From Endozoicomonas atrinae (GTDB lineage Bacteria; Pseudomonadota; Gammaproteobacteria; Pseudomonadales; Endozoicomonadaceae): DNA of 45,587 nt. Shown here piece after piece: positions 17,969-27,502 of the stretch. Made by a program: the position numbers and the translations under genes. Where the stretch lies: positions 1-45,587 of the forward strand of contig NZ_LUKQ02000013.1 of NCBI RefSeq assembly GCF_001647025.1, read 5' to 3'. Under the pieces are notes generated by a model. That model was not told where the DNA came from, did not search any database, and saw only the letters and a program-made list of their open reading frames with translations. The stretch's first letter is position 1, and each line of letters opens with the position of its first letter.

Positions 17969-18967
17969 TTATTTTTGCCAGCTCATGTACCACTGAGCAA
18001 ACTTTTGTAACCCTTCTTCAATAGACGTCGATGGTTTAAAATCGACCGTTTCCATTAAATCACTCACGTCGGCATAAGTTGCATAGACATCCCCGGGCTG
18101 CATTGGCAGGTATTGCTTCTCAGCCTGTTTGCCAATCGCATTTTCCAGAGCAGTGATAAAGGTCATCAGCTCAACTGGCTGGTTATTACCGATATTATAA
18201 ACCCGGTAAGGTGCTGAGCTTCGGCTTGGGTCAGTGTTGTCAAAATGATCTGACTTTGTCGGAATCACATCCTGAATTCGTACAATACCTTCCACGATAT
18301 CATCAATGTAGGTGAAGTCTCTTTTCAGTTTACCCTCATTAAAGACGGGGATTGCTTCTCCACGGTTGACCATCTGGGTGAACTTGAAGTAAGCCATGTC
18401 TGGGCGTCCCCAGGGTCCATACACTGTGAAAAACCTCAGGCCAGTGGTCGGTATACCATAGAGGTGCGAGTAGGTGTGGGACATCAACTCATTGGATTTT
18501 TTGGTCGCAGCGTAGAGTGAAACCGGGTGGTCAACCGCATCAGTGGTTGAGAATGGCATTTTGGTATTCATGCCATAAACAGAACTGGATGAGGCGTAGA
18601 CAAGGTGTTCTACGTCATTATTGCGGCAACCTTCAAGAATGGTGGCATGGCCGACAAGGTTGCTGTCGATATAGGCCATTGGATTTTCGATGGAGTAACG
18701 GACACCTGCCTGAGCGGCCAGATGAATAACCCGATTGAACTTCTCTTGCTTGAACAGTGCTGCAATACCCTCACGATCAGCAAGATCAAGCTCAACAAAG
18801 CGGAAGTTTTTCAGAGGTGCGAGTTCATTGAGCCGGGCATGCTTCAGGCTGACATCGTAATAGTCATTGAGATTATCGATGCCAACGACTTCGTGCCCCA
18901 TTTCACAGAGACGCTTGGTGGTAAAGAAGCCAATAAAGCCTGCGGCCCCGGTGACCAGATATTTCAT
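17969..18967 (-). CDS. UDP-glucuronate 4-epimerase (NAD-dependent extended SDR)
   Basis: 332 residues. Converts UDP-glucuronate to UDP-galacturonate in the cytoplasm for surface polysaccharide synthesis. Visible features are the Rossmann GAAGFIGF near the N-terminus, IDNLNDYYDVSLKHARL (typical of this epimerase group), HLAAQAGVRYSIENP, the SSSSVYG catalytic Ser region, the YAATKKSNE catalytic Tyr-Lys pair, and LRFFTVYGPWGRPDMA. It is downstream of the UDP-glucose dehydrogenase gene on the same strand, so product flow is UDP-Glc to UDP-GlcA to UDP-GalA. A generic NAD-dependent epimerase annotation is the fallback. Confidence 0.9.
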   Translation of the reverse strand: MKYLVTGAAGFIGFFTTKRLCEMGHEVVGIDNLNDYYDVSLKHARLNELAPLKNFRFVELDLADREGIAALFKQEKFNRVIHLAAQAGVRYSIENPMAYIDSNLVGHATILEGCRNNDVEHLVYASSSSVYGMNTKMPFSTTDAVDHPVSLYAATKKSNELMSHTYSHLYGIPTTGLRFFTVYGPWGRPDMAYFKFTQMVNRGEAIPVFNEGKLKRDFTYIDDIVEGIVRIQDVIPTKSDHFDNTDPSRSSAPYRVYNIGNNQPVELMTFITALENAIGKQAEKQYLPMQPGDVYATYADVSDLMETVDFKPSTSIEEGLQKFAQWYMSWQK

Positions 18968-19106
18968 CGTGGTTTACCTGTTGTGGAACCACAAAGGACG
19001 CAAAGGCCATGACGTTTTTTCTCTGCTGTCTGGCATTTTTGTCCTGAGGGTGTTGTGATTACAAAAGTTATTTAAAAAAGACACTTTACTGAGTAGAAGC
19101 CCCGCA

Positions 19107-20426
19107 TTAGCGGCCAATAGCGTAGTAAGTGAAGCCTTTCTGTTTCATTCGCTCTGGTTCGTACATGTTACGGCCATCAAAAATCACAGGCTCTTTTAAT
19201 AACGCTGTTATCTGGTCAAAGTCGGGAGCACGGAACTGGCGCCACTCTGTGCAGATAACCAGGGCATCAGCGCTTTTTATTGCCGCTTGTGGTGTGCCAG
19301 ACAGTGTCAGATCATCCCGAAGACCATAAATGCGTTGCGCTTCTTCCATAGCCTCTGGATCATACGCCTGCACAGTTGCCCCGGCTTCCCAGAGCGCTTC
19401 CATCAGTACACGGCTCGGAGCGTCGCGCATATCGTCCGTATTGGGTTTGAATGCCAAACCCCAGAGCGCGATGGTTTTACCCTTGAGCTGACCGTTAAAG
19501 TGAGTACTCAGCTTGGTGAACAGAACATTTTTCTGCTGGGCGTTTCGCTCTTCTACTGCTCTCAGAATCAGCGGTTCAAAATCAATTTCTTCTGCAGTTC
19601 TTTTCAGGGCCTGAACGTCTTTCGGAAAGCAGGAGCCACCGTAGCCACAGCCCGGGTAGATAAAGTGGAAGCCAATACGGGGGTCAGAACCGATTCCCTG
19701 ACGAACCATCTCAATGTCGGCACCCAGTCTCTCGGCGAGGCCTGCCATCTCGTTCATAAAGCTGATTTTGGTAGCCAGCATGCAGTTTGCTGCATACTTG
19801 GTCAGTTCAGCACTGCGAACATCCATAAAAATCATACGGTCATGGTTGCGATTGAAAGGGGCATAAAGCTCTTTCATGGTATCAACAACATAGTCTCTGT
19901 CGGTACCGACAACGATTCGATCCGGTCTCATGCAGTCATTAACGGCAGCCCCTTCTTTGAGGAACTCAGGGTTGGACGCAACCGAAAACTCAAGTTGAAC
20001 GCCTCGTTTCTGCAGGACCTCTGTCACCTTTGTAGCCACTTTATCTGCGGTGCCGACAGGGACAGTGGACTTGTTAACAATGATTTTCCGGTCATTCATG
20101 TGCTCGGCAATGGTACTGGCCACGGCGAGGACATATTGCAAATCGGCAGAACCATCTTCATCCGGTGGGGTTCCCACCGCAATAAACTGTAATGTGCCAT
20201 GGGCTATACCTTCAGCAGCATCCGTAGTGAAGTGCAGCCGTCCAGCCTGACTGTTCTCCTTTACAATAGGCTCGAGCCCCGGCTCGTAGATAGGAATGAT
20301 GCCGCGCTTCAGGTTATCAACCTTGTTTTGATCAATGTCGACACAGACAACATCATGACCCACTTCTGCCAGAACCGCAGCCTGTACCAGACCGACATAG
20401 CCGATACCGAAAACCGTGACTTTCAT
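19107..20426 (-). CDS. ugd: UDP-glucose 6-dehydrogenase
   Basis: 439 residues, usual length for Ugd. NAD-dependent four-electron oxidation of UDP-glucose to UDP-glucuronate. The N-terminal NAD-binding motif GIGYVGL, the [12 protein letters not shown] block, the [24 protein letters not shown] segment, and the catalytic Cys in [14 protein letters not shown] are present; the C-terminal domain has [18 protein letters not shown]. It precedes the epimerase gene in the same direction with a 139-base gap, and is divergent from the glycosyltransferase operon. Supplies uronic acid donors for the LPS core genes around it. Confidence 0.96.
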   Translation of the reverse strand: MKVTVFGIGYVGLVQAAVLAEVGHDVVCVDIDQNKVDNLKRGIIPIYEPGLEPIVKENSQAGRLHFTTDAAEGIAHGTLQFIAVGTPPDEDGSADLQYVLAVASTIAEHMNDRKIIVNKSTVPVGTADKVATKVTEVLQKRGVQLEFSVASNPEFLKEGAAVNDCMRPDRIVVGTDRDYVVDTMKELYAPFNRNHDRMIFMDVRSAELTKYAANCMLATKISFMNEMAGLAERLGADIEMVRQGIGSDPRIGFHFIYPGCGYGGSCFPKDVQALKRTAEEIDFEPLILRAVEERNAQQKNVLFTKLSTHFNGQLKGKTIALWGLAFKPNTDDMRDAPSRVLMEALWEAGATVQAYDPEAMEEAQRIYGLRDDLTLSGTPQAAIKSADALVICTEWRQFRAPDFDQITALLKEPVIFDGRNMYEPERMKQKGFTYYAIGR

Positions 20427-20601
20427 ACCGAATGGTTACCATGGAAAATTAAGTGGGATTATTCTAACTGAAAGCGGATTGGGCGGAAATGTCAGGCTGA
20501 GAAAGCGTCTCGTTTACTGGGTTCCACAAAGCCGATATGATTCGTCTATTTTGCTGGCTGGATCTTCGAGACAGCTTCTGACAAAGCGAACCGGGCCACT
20601 C

Positions 20602-21381
20602 ATGTCTCAGTCGAATACCCTTTCTGTTGTCCTGATTGCCAAAAACAACAGTGCTACTCTGGAGAGTAGCCTGAATTCCGTGCAATGGGCCGATGAAATC
20701 ATCCTTCTGGATGCTGGCAGTACCGATGACACGGTTGAGATCGCCACTCGTTGTGGCGCAAAGGTATATCAGCACACTGACTGGCAGGGATATGGCAGGC
20801 AGCGTCAGATTGCCCAGCAGTATGCAACATCTGACTATGTGTTCATGCTTGATACGGATGAGCAGGTAACCGATGAACTCAAGCTGAGTCTCTCGGATGT
20901 GCTGTCCAAACCGCTTCAAGCTAATAAAGTCTATTCCTGTGCCCGCCGTAACTGGTTTCTGGGTCGTTATATGATGCATTGTGGCTGGTATCCGGATCGC
21001 GTCCTGCGTCTTTATCTCAATAACGAAAGAACCTATAACAGCAATCTAGTGCACGAATCCGTTGATACTGCCGGAGCCGAGGTGATCAATCTAAATGGTG
21101 ACCTTCTGCACCGCACCTGTGATGACTACATGCAGTTTCAGCAGAAGCAACTGGCTTATGCTCGAAGCTGGGCTGAAGAGCGTTTCTTGAAAGGTAAGAA
21201 AGTCGGTCTGGGATCTGCTTTTGGCCATGCACTTGGTGCTTTTATTAAAACCTTTTTACTGAGAAAAGGCTTCCTTGATGGTGGCCATGGGCTACTCCTT
21301 TCACTGGTGGTTACCCAGTATACCTTCAATAAATATGCCGCACTGTGGGCTATGGGTAAGACCCGTAAGCAGATCGGTTAA
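20602..21381 (+). CDS. Glycosyltransferase family 2 (WaaE/KdtX-like LPS core transferase)
   Basis: 259 residues from the ATG at 20602; the longer frame opening at 20416 adds 62 residues unlike the family and overlaps the ugd start region. GT-A fold: [35 protein letters not shown] at the N-terminus, then [15 protein letters not shown] and the DTD metal-binding motif in [14 protein letters not shown]. The pattern WADEIxxLDxGSTDxT plus WxGYGxQRQ is that of WaaE/KdtX enzymes, which add glucose to inner-core heptose in several Gram-negatives. First gene of a three-gene plus-strand operon. Exact acceptor unknown. Confidence 0.85.
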   Translation: MSQSNTLSVVLIAKNNSATLESSLNSVQWADEIILLDAGSTDDTVEIATRCGAKVYQHTDWQGYGRQRQIAQQYATSDYVFMLDTDEQVTDELKLSLSDVLSKPLQANKVYSCARRNWFLGRYMMHCGWYPDRVLRLYLNNERTYNSNLVHESVDTAGAEVINLNGDLLHRTCDDYMQFQQKQLAYARSWAEERFLKGKKVGLGSAFGHALGAFIKTFLLRKGFLDGGHGLLLSLVVTQYTFNKYAALWAMGKTRKQIG

Positions 21382-21400
21382 TGATGGGACACCTGAGTTT

Positions 21401-22534
21401 ATGATCAAGCTAGCGATTGTCAGACAGAAATATCGACCCGATGGCGGTGCTGAACGTTTTGTGGCATCTGCCTTGTCTGCGCTCTCTCAACAAAAAGAAG
21501 ATCAGCAACTGGATATTACCGTATTAACCCGACAGTGGCAGGGGGCAGAGAACCCTTCTTTTCATGTTGAGGTTTGCGACCCGTTTAAATGGGGAAGAGT
21601 CAGCCGTGAACGGGGTTTTGCCAGGGCAGCACAAAAGCACTTCTCCAGTTTTGATCTTGTACAGAGCCATGAGCGCATCCCTGGTTGCACCATTTATCGT
21701 GCCGGGGATGGTGTTCATAAATGCTGGCTTGAGCATCGCTCAAGAATCATTTCTGACGCTCAGTCGAAGCGAATGAAAAGCGATCGCTTTCACCGTTATG
21801 TGATGGATGCGGAGAAGCAGATGTTTGAGCATCCACAGTTGAAAGCGGTGATTTGTAACTCCCATATGGTGAAAGAGGAAGTGTGCCGGGAGTTTGCCAT
21901 CGATCCAGAGTCCGTTCACGTCATCTACAACAGTGTTAATCAGGAAAAATTTAATCCGACTCTGAAACAGGCTGAAGGTTTGAAAGTTCGGGAAGAACTG
22001 GGCATTGGCGCTGGCGCAACAGTGATGCTGTTTGTGGGGTCTGGGTTTGAACGGAAAGGACTGGCAGCTTCACTCGAGGCCGTTGCTGCAACAAACGCGC
22101 ACCTGATTGTTGTTGGCCAGGATAAACAGGAAGGAAAATATCAGCAGAAGGCCCGTGATCTCGGGTGTGCTGACCGTGTTCATTTTATGGGTATGCAACG
22201 TGACAGCAGTCGCTTTTATGGTGCTGCTGACGGCTTTATTCTGCCAACAATCTATGATCCTTTTCCGAACGTTATTCTGGAGGCGATGGCATCAGGGCTT
22301 GGAGTGATCACCAGTACCAGCTGCGGTGGGGCAGAGATTATTGAGGAAGGACAGAATGGTTACTGCTGTGATGCACTGGATATCCCCGCTTTATCCTCTG
22401 CCATTAACGCCTTTTCTGATAAAGGCCATGCCGAGAGCCTGGGCATGATGGCTCGGGAAACCATTAAACCATTCACTTCAGAGCGGCTTACAAACCAGCT
22501 GTTGTCTCTGTATAGCCAGATACTGAATACTTGA
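21401..22534 (+). CDS. Glycosyltransferase family 4 (WaaG-like)
   Basis: 377 residues from the ATG at 21401; the open frame reaches back to 21275 but that part overlaps the preceding gene and does not resemble the family. GT-B fold: N-terminal IVRQKYRPDGGAERFVASAL gives the sugar-acceptor loop; the C-terminal half carries VMLFVGSGFERKGL and the donor-binding E-x7-E region (PFPNVILEAMASGLGVITS). Retaining hexose transferases of this type (WaaG-like) extend the LPS core. 19 bases after the GT2 gene and 8 bases before the next GT4, so co-transcribed. Sugar not assignable. Confidence 0.86.
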   Translation: MIKLAIVRQKYRPDGGAERFVASALSALSQQKEDQQLDITVLTRQWQGAENPSFHVEVCDPFKWGRVSRERGFARAAQKHFSSFDLVQSHERIPGCTIYRAGDGVHKCWLEHRSRIISDAQSKRMKSDRFHRYVMDAEKQMFEHPQLKAVICNSHMVKEEVCREFAIDPESVHVIYNSVNQEKFNPTLKQAEGLKVREELGIGAGATVMLFVGSGFERKGLAASLEAVAATNAHLIVVGQDKQEGKYQQKARDLGCADRVHFMGMQRDSSRFYGAADGFILPTIYDPFPNVILEAMASGLGVITSTSCGGAEIIEEGQNGYCCDALDIPALSSAINAFSDKGHAESLGMMARETIKPFTSERLTNQLLSLYSQILNT

Positions 22535-22542
22535 GAAAAAGC

Positions 22543-23622
22543 ATGAACATTTTACATACAGAGTCATCCTGTGGATGGGGTGGTCAGGAAATCAGAACCC
22601 TGACTGAGTCTGAAGGGATGATTGAGCGTGGCCATCACGTGACCATCGCTTGTCCTGAGCATTCAAAAATTTATGAGGCTGCACTGAAAAGAGGTATCCC
22701 GGCGGTAGCTCTTCCTATTCAGAAAAAGAAGCTATCTTCTTTATGGGCGATGCATCAGTACCTGTCAGCGAATAACTTTGACGTTATTAATACCCACAGT
22801 TCTACCGATAGCTGGCTGGTCTCACTCTGTCTGGCCTGGAAAAAACATCGACCAAGAATTGTACGAACCCGCCATTTATCGACAGCAGTACACAACAACC
22901 GAAGTACATTGTGGCTATACAATAAAGGGAATGACTTTATTGTCACTACAGGAGAGCAGCTGCGCCAGACGTTGCACAGTCATAATGGTATTCCGCTGGA
23001 AAAGATGAAATCGATTCCTACCGGTATCGATCAATCACGCTTTGTACCGGCTGATAATAAAAATGAAATTCGCGAGGCACTGGGCTTACCTGTGGATAAA
23101 ACCATAATCGGTATTCTTGCAACACTGAGGTCCTGGAAAGGGCATGAATACCTGATTAATGCTTTTGCACAGTTATCCAGAGGCGACATACATCTGTTGA
23201 TTGTTGGTGACGGCCCACAGTTTGACAATGTTCAACAGCAGGTTGCAGAACTTGGTATTTCCGATAAGGTAACCATGCCTGGTAACCAGGATAATGTAGT
23301 GCCCTGGCTACAGTCGATGGATATTTTCTGTCTTCCTTCTTATGGGAATGAAGGGGTGCCTCAGGGAATCATGCAGGCTATGCTGTGCAAGCTCCCCATC
23401 ATATCCACTGATGTTGGCAGCATTCTTGAGGTTCTTCATCCCGGGAAGAATGGCTTACAGGTTAAGACCAGAGATGTTGACACTGTTAGGGAAGCGCTTG
23501 AAATATTGGTGAGTGACTCTGAAAAGAGAGAGCAGTTTGCAGGCTACAGCTTGGAATATGCTTTGGCCAACTGCACTAAAGATAAAATGGTGCGTGATAT
23601 GGAAACGGTATTTTCAGGCTAG
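22543..23622 (+). CDS. Glycosyltransferase family 4
   Basis: 359 residues from the ATG at 22543; a TTG four codons upstream overlaps the previous stop and is less likely. GT-B fold: MNILHTESSCGWGGQEIRTL has the N-terminal glycine loop, the middle GILATLRSWKGHEYLINAF marks the start of the C-terminal Rossmann domain, and YGNEGVPQGIMQAMLCKLPIISTDVGS is the donor-binding segment. A retaining GT4 of the LPS/capsule type, last gene of the plus-strand glycosyltransferase operon. The donor sugar cannot be told; UDP-GalA is possible given the adjacent supply genes. Confidence 0.86.
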   Translation: MNILHTESSCGWGGQEIRTLTESEGMIERGHHVTIACPEHSKIYEAALKRGIPAVALPIQKKKLSSLWAMHQYLSANNFDVINTHSSTDSWLVSLCLAWKKHRPRIVRTRHLSTAVHNNRSTLWLYNKGNDFIVTTGEQLRQTLHSHNGIPLEKMKSIPTGIDQSRFVPADNKNEIREALGLPVDKTIIGILATLRSWKGHEYLINAFAQLSRGDIHLLIVGDGPQFDNVQQQVAELGISDKVTMPGNQDNVVPWLQSMDIFCLPSYGNEGVPQGIMQAMLCKLPIISTDVGSILEVLHPGKNGLQVKTRDVDTVREALEILVSDSEKREQFAGYSLEYALANCTKDKMVRDMETVFSG

Positions 23623-23646
23623 ATTTTCCAGTATTTGGATAGTGGA

Positions 23647-23671
23647 CCCGGCATAAGTTATATATGCCGGG
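23647..23671. terminator. Bidirectional hairpin between convergent LPS genes, stop codon in loop
   Basis: CCCGGCATA (23647-23655) pairs perfectly with TATGCCGGG (23663-23671) around a 7-base loop. The stop codon of the minus-strand gene (23658-23660) lies in that loop. No long U-run on either side. Same arrangement as at roxA and the symporter. Confidence 0.6.
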
Positions 23672-24659
23672 AGATCGCCCATTTGTGTTGGGATTTACTG
23701 ATTCGATTCAGTATTCGTCGCCGTGAGTAGTTAACCAGTCTTTCAGCCTTTCCTGTTTTACGCCATTGCTCAAACTCTGGTGTTACAAACTCCTCCATTC
23801 TAATCCAGTAAGAAAGAACAGAAGGTTCACTGTAGTCCTGGGCAAGTTTCTGTCCTTCTGTTAGAAGTTCTGAAAAAAGTTCAGGCTGTCTCTGTAAACG
23901 GTCAATGATTGACAGCACGCCATCGACTGTTGTGGCATGTAAAACCGCTTCATTGCTGTTAAATGCTGCGGTTATGGCTGGCTCATCACCTGTTATGCAC
24001 AACGCTCCAGCAAGCCAGGCATTGGTGGCTTTATTGACGGGTTTGATTTTGAGCAGTTCTACCGGTACATCCCGCACAGCGATCACAATATCGACGTTAG
24101 AGTAATCATGCCACTCAACGCTATTGCTGCTCTTTCCTTTAATAATGAACTCGATATTGCGTTTGTTCAGTTCAGACAAAAAAGCTTCCGATTGAAATGC
24201 TTCCGCCAGATTTCGCTTGGGTTGACCAAAAAATGCCACAGTTTTGACGTCATTGCCACGTTGGCTGTCACGAAGGATCAATCCAGGCTGTGGCCATTGA
24301 GGTACATAGATTTCGTTGCTCTTGCCAGTCTGAATCAGGTTCTGATGCAATACAAAGTGACCAAATTCCGGGTAGTGAGCATCGGTTCTGCAGGCTACAT
24401 AGAAATAATCAGCAAAGGTGTTTTTAGGGCGGGATTTAACACCATCAATGATATTGATTTTATCTGAACGTGCCTCGCTACCCACGGTTACATCATAACC
24501 TGCGTGACGAAAATGCAGGTAGGTCAGTAGTACCCAAATGTCTTCTCCGGTAATAATCCGGTGCTTGATATCTGCGGGTGTTGGCAAGTCGCCGGACAGT
24601 ATGTCCTGCCAGCGTCCTGTATCATTCAGGATGAAATGAAGATTTGATGGTTTGCTCAT
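23658..24659 (-). CDS. Unknown LPS-locus protein, glycosyltransferase-like C-terminal half
   Basis: 333 residues from the ATG at 24659 (a TTG two codons upstream is possible). Not firmly recognised. The C-terminal part contains KPVNKATNAWLAGALCITGDEPA, which resembles the donor-site segment of GT-B glycosyltransferases (K-x-x-N-K-x-x-N-A-W-x-A-G), followed by a helical tail ending in arginine-rich SRRRILNRI. The N-terminal part (YLHFRHAGYDVTVGSEA; FYVACRTDAHYPEFGHFVLHQN) fits an acceptor domain. Downstream of the GT9 gene by 32 bases on the same strand, so probably an LPS core or modification transferase; activity is inferred from context. Confidence 0.6.
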   Translation of the reverse strand: MSKPSNLHFILNDTGRWQDILSGDLPTPADIKHRIITGEDIWVLLTYLHFRHAGYDVTVGSEARSDKINIIDGVKSRPKNTFADYFYVACRTDAHYPEFGHFVLHQNLIQTGKSNEIYVPQWPQPGLILRDSQRGNDVKTVAFFGQPKRNLAEAFQSEAFLSELNKRNIEFIIKGKSSNSVEWHDYSNVDIVIAVRDVPVELLKIKPVNKATNAWLAGALCITGDEPAITAAFNSNEAVLHATTVDGVLSIIDRLQRQPELFSELLTEGQKLAQDYSEPSVLSYWIRMEEFVTPEFEQWRKTGKAERLVNYSRRRILNRISKSQHKWAISRHI

Positions 24660-24691
24660 TATCAAGTATCTGAGTTAAAAATTTGGCTCTA

Positions 24692-25825
24692 CTATATTGC
24701 ACCAGAAGTCAGCTGGACAGTATCTGAAGTGTCTGTTGGCTGATGACTGTTTGACAGCTTTTCCAGCTCACTATCAATCTCTGATAGAACCTGAGGAAGG
24801 GAAATGGCCATCATTCCTCTTGATAGTTTTCTGTCACCGTCAAAGTAGAGCTCCATATTGTCATTCGATATGACGCAGTGAATGCCATTATGCTGAACAC
24901 CGGTCATCAGCTGGTAGTTATTTCCCTGTTTATTATCCCAGGGACCCCAGAGATTTGGCTCACTGGCTCCGAAAAGTGCAACTACTGGTGTATCTGTAGA
25001 GGCAGCAATGTGCATGGGAGCTGAGTCAATACCAAAAAATATACAGGCTTTGGATGTCAGGTAGGCGTAGGCCTGCAAATTAACGGGCTGTGGTAATTGC
25101 AGAGGCTTTTGCTGGCAATAGCTGATGATCTCTTCCGCCATAGCCACTTCTTTAGAGTCGGAAGAGGTCGTTAAAAGAACGGGTTTTTGCCATTTTTTCT
25201 GGATATGGTCGATACATTGAGCAACTTTGGCCGAGTCCCAGCACTTATACATCCATCGTGATACCGGGTGAACGACCACAAATCCTTCATTTATCCCTAA
25301 CTCAGACAGTAGTGAGTTGACCATCTCTTCATGATCTTTCCGCCAGCCTAAGGTGACTTTCTTGATTACTTTCTGCGAATCAATAGCGTCAGCAAATTGC
25401 AGATCTTTCTGAACCGTAGGGATACGTTTCTGGCTATCGAACGTCGTATCAAAACGAGCAAGCCGATTGATCAATGTTGGCTTTTTGATATAGCCCATCC
25501 GTCGCGATGCTCCTGATAGAGCACTGATGATACAGCCACGATCGCCTTCAGTAAGATTAATAACGAGGTCGTACTGTCCTTTGAACTGCAGGTAAAATTC
25601 TATTTCCGCACGAATACGCTGCCAGAAAGTTCGTTCGTTTTTCTTGCCTCGGGAGTATGGAATCACTTTATCCACATGGGGATTATCGGCTACTACCTGA
25701 GTGCAGAAATCATTAACGGAAACATGCAGCTCCGAGTCAGGATAGATGGCTTTCAAGCTGGCAAACAGTGGTGTTGATAGTAAAACATCACCGAGATTAC
25801 GAAACTTGGTCACAAGAATTTTCAT
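24692..25825 (-). CDS. waaQ: Glycosyltransferase family 9 (ADP-heptose:LPS heptosyltransferase, WaaQ-like)
   Basis: 377 residues from the ATG at 25825 (a TTG two codons upstream is less likely). GT9 heptosyltransferases add L,D-heptose to the LPS inner core from ADP-heptose. Landmarks: N-terminal KILVTKFRNLGDVLLSTPLFASLK (the family N-terminus), HVSVNDFCTQVVADNP, YDLVINLTEGDRG, VHPVSRWMYKCW, and the donor-site FFGIDSAPMHIAASTDTPVVALFG. The tail of ~50 residues beyond the GT9 core is Ser/Thr-rich. The similarity to WaaQ (heptosyltransferase III) is the closest I see, but other GT9 subtypes are possible. Lies between waaL and an unknown transferase on the minus strand. Confidence 0.82.
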   Translation of the reverse strand: MKILVTKFRNLGDVLLSTPLFASLKAIYPDSELHVSVNDFCTQVVADNPHVDKVIPYSRGKKNERTFWQRIRAEIEFYLQFKGQYDLVINLTEGDRGCIISALSGASRRMGYIKKPTLINRLARFDTTFDSQKRIPTVQKDLQFADAIDSQKVIKKVTLGWRKDHEEMVNSLLSELGINEGFVVVHPVSRWMYKCWDSAKVAQCIDHIQKKWQKPVLLTTSSDSKEVAMAEEIISYCQQKPLQLPQPVNLQAYAYLTSKACIFFGIDSAPMHIAASTDTPVVALFGASEPNLWGPWDNKQGNNYQLMTGVQHNGIHCVISNDNMELYFDGDRKLSRGMMAISLPQVLSEIDSELEKLSNSHQPTDTSDTVQLTSGAI

Positions 25826-25933
25826 AAGCAAAGCCTTGCTGTTTTTACCATGAAGCAGCTTATAAACAAGCCCCTGCTGTCTTCATAGATATGACGGCAC
25901 TCATGCCAGAATAATGGTTAATAAACATGTAAT

Positions 25934-25964
25934 GCCAGCAGAAGGTAGACTACTCACTGCTGGC
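25934..25964. other. Hairpin between waaL and waaQ
   Basis: GCCAGCAG (25934-25941) pairs with CTGCTGGC (25957-25964), with an inner GTAG/CTAC pairing. It sits in the 157-base gap after the waaL stop. No U-run follows on the minus strand, so it may be a processing or attenuation structure rather than a full terminator. Confidence 0.4.
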
Positions 25965-25982
25965 TTATTGTGTTCATTCCGG

Positions 25983-27296
25983 CTAGAGAGCATGATCCTC
26001 AGAGTTTTGGCTGGATTTTTCCATTGAGTGCTCAGCAATATTATAGGTCTGAGAGTCGATGATTTTTCTATCGGATTTTCTCTGAAGGTATCCCAGGGAG
26101 AGCCCAATCAAACAGAAAGCCAGTTGTCCATGTTCGACATAGAGGGTTGAGTTCCCCATACCTCCAACAATGATGTAAATACCTGTCATGATTCCGATAA
26201 CCGGTTCCAGCTCCAGCTTTCGGTCAGAGTAGTATTGCTTAAGCCATTGCAAGTGTTTCCATGCTGCGATAAAGATAAAGCTTAGAATCAGCAGTAATCC
26301 AACATAGCCTCTATTCAGCAGGACGGAAGAGACCATATTGTGGCCATGGTTTGTATGGAAAAAGCGCTCAGCTTCGTATGGAGTTCCCCGTTGAGCAGCT
26401 ACAGACTGCATATATTCTTCACTGGTGGCAATATCAAAATGGCGATCGCCAGCACCAAACATCGGGAAATCGGGGAGCACAAAAATTACGGAGTTAAAAA
26501 TAACATCTCTTTTGCTTAAGAATGAACTGCCAGTGTCACCACCTTGAGCGTGGTATGTTGCTTTTGACTCAAAATTTTTCAACGCTGAAATATGATCACT
26601 GGCAATAAATACTAAGGTGCCCATTGCAATAACAGATAGTGCCAGTGAGGCTGTATTTTTCACATTGGGTTTGAGCTGTATACATATAGCTGCAACACTC
26701 ATAACAAGAGCCACACCAAATGCGGTCATGGACTTCGCAACGACTAATGCTGCCGCAAAGAAAAGAGTCAGTAATAGAGGAAGGGCTTTTTTCCAGCCCT
26801 TGTTCATCATAAATATTGCAAGAGAAACGCCAAAAGCAATAGCAATGTAAAGTGCCGACTGATTTACGTGGCCTACGGAGTTGAGTTCAGGGTGTTCTGC
26901 TCCATCACGAATCCAGACATACCAGGACTCAAGAACGGCGATTAAGGTTCCCAGAATAATTGATGAGCCCAAAAGGGTGACTTTTGGGGTTGGTATGGAG
27001 GTTCTTGAAATCAGTATTGCCGGCAAAATCAATTTGGTGAACGTAAGGGCTCCACTTATTGGCTTCTCCCAACCAAATGGATTGGTGTAGGCTGAGATAA
27101 AGCCTGTTGCTAGAAACAGAGCAAGAACCCATTCCCAGGAGCGAAGCTTGCCGCCAAAATCCTTTGCTCTCCAGCTTTGTACACACCAGGTAATGATATA
27201 AATCACTAGCAGCAGGTTTTTAGGGCCTTCGTACATGGGGAGCACAAAAAGGAAAGCCACCAACAGAAAAAGCTCTGGCTTTGATATGGCTCGCAT
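25983..27296 (-). CDS. waaL: O-antigen ligase family protein (WaaL-like)
   Basis: 437 residues from the ATG at 27296 (MRAISKPELFLLVAFLFVLP); a TTG 32 codons upstream also is in frame but adds a non-hydrophobic stretch. About ten to twelve membrane segments and one large periplasmic loop near residues 245-345, which contains the FHTNHGHNMVSSVLLNRGYVGL region typical of the Wzy_C/O-antigen ligase family, including the conserved His. Such enzymes join polysaccharide from undecaprenyl diphosphate to the lipid A-core in the periplasm. First gene of the minus-strand waaL-waaQ-unknown cluster. An O-antigen polymerase is the alternative; core-gene neighbours favour ligase. Confidence 0.8.
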   Translation of the reverse strand: MRAISKPELFLLVAFLFVLPMYEGPKNLLLVIYIITWCVQSWRAKDFGGKLRSWEWVLALFLATGFISAYTNPFGWEKPISGALTFTKLILPAILISRTSIPTPKVTLLGSSIILGTLIAVLESWYVWIRDGAEHPELNSVGHVNQSALYIAIAFGVSLAIFMMNKGWKKALPLLLTLFFAAALVVAKSMTAFGVALVMSVAAICIQLKPNVKNTASLALSVIAMGTLVFIASDHISALKNFESKATYHAQGGDTGSSFLSKRDVIFNSVIFVLPDFPMFGAGDRHFDIATSEEYMQSVAAQRGTPYEAERFFHTNHGHNMVSSVLLNRGYVGLLLILSFIFIAAWKHLQWLKQYYSDRKLELEPVIGIMTGIYIIVGGMGNSTLYVEHGQLAFCLIGLSLGYLQRKSDRKIIDSQTYNIAEHSMEKSSQNSEDHAL

Positions 27297-27502
27297 AAGT
27301 TGGGTTACCTGTATTGGGTTGCTGCCTAAATCATTGATCTGGCTGGTAATCTGGTGATAGAAGGAGGGAGGCTGAACGCTGCTGGCCAGCAACTACACTG
27401 TCTTCTCTAAAAAAACAGCATAGTGTAACTGGTATTGTTTCAAGATTCAGTAAACGAAATATAAGGATTCAACCTCCTGAAAGCCACTTATTCAGTAAGC
27501 TG

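Noticed and set aside
19287-20192. Long plus-strand frame opposite ugd
   Set aside because: Antisense shadow of a well-conserved gene; no recognisable protein and no SD.
20416-20601. N-terminal extension of the GT2 protein
   Set aside because: The 62 extra residues do not resemble the family and overlap the ugd promoter region; ATG at 20602 aligns with WaaE-like proteins.
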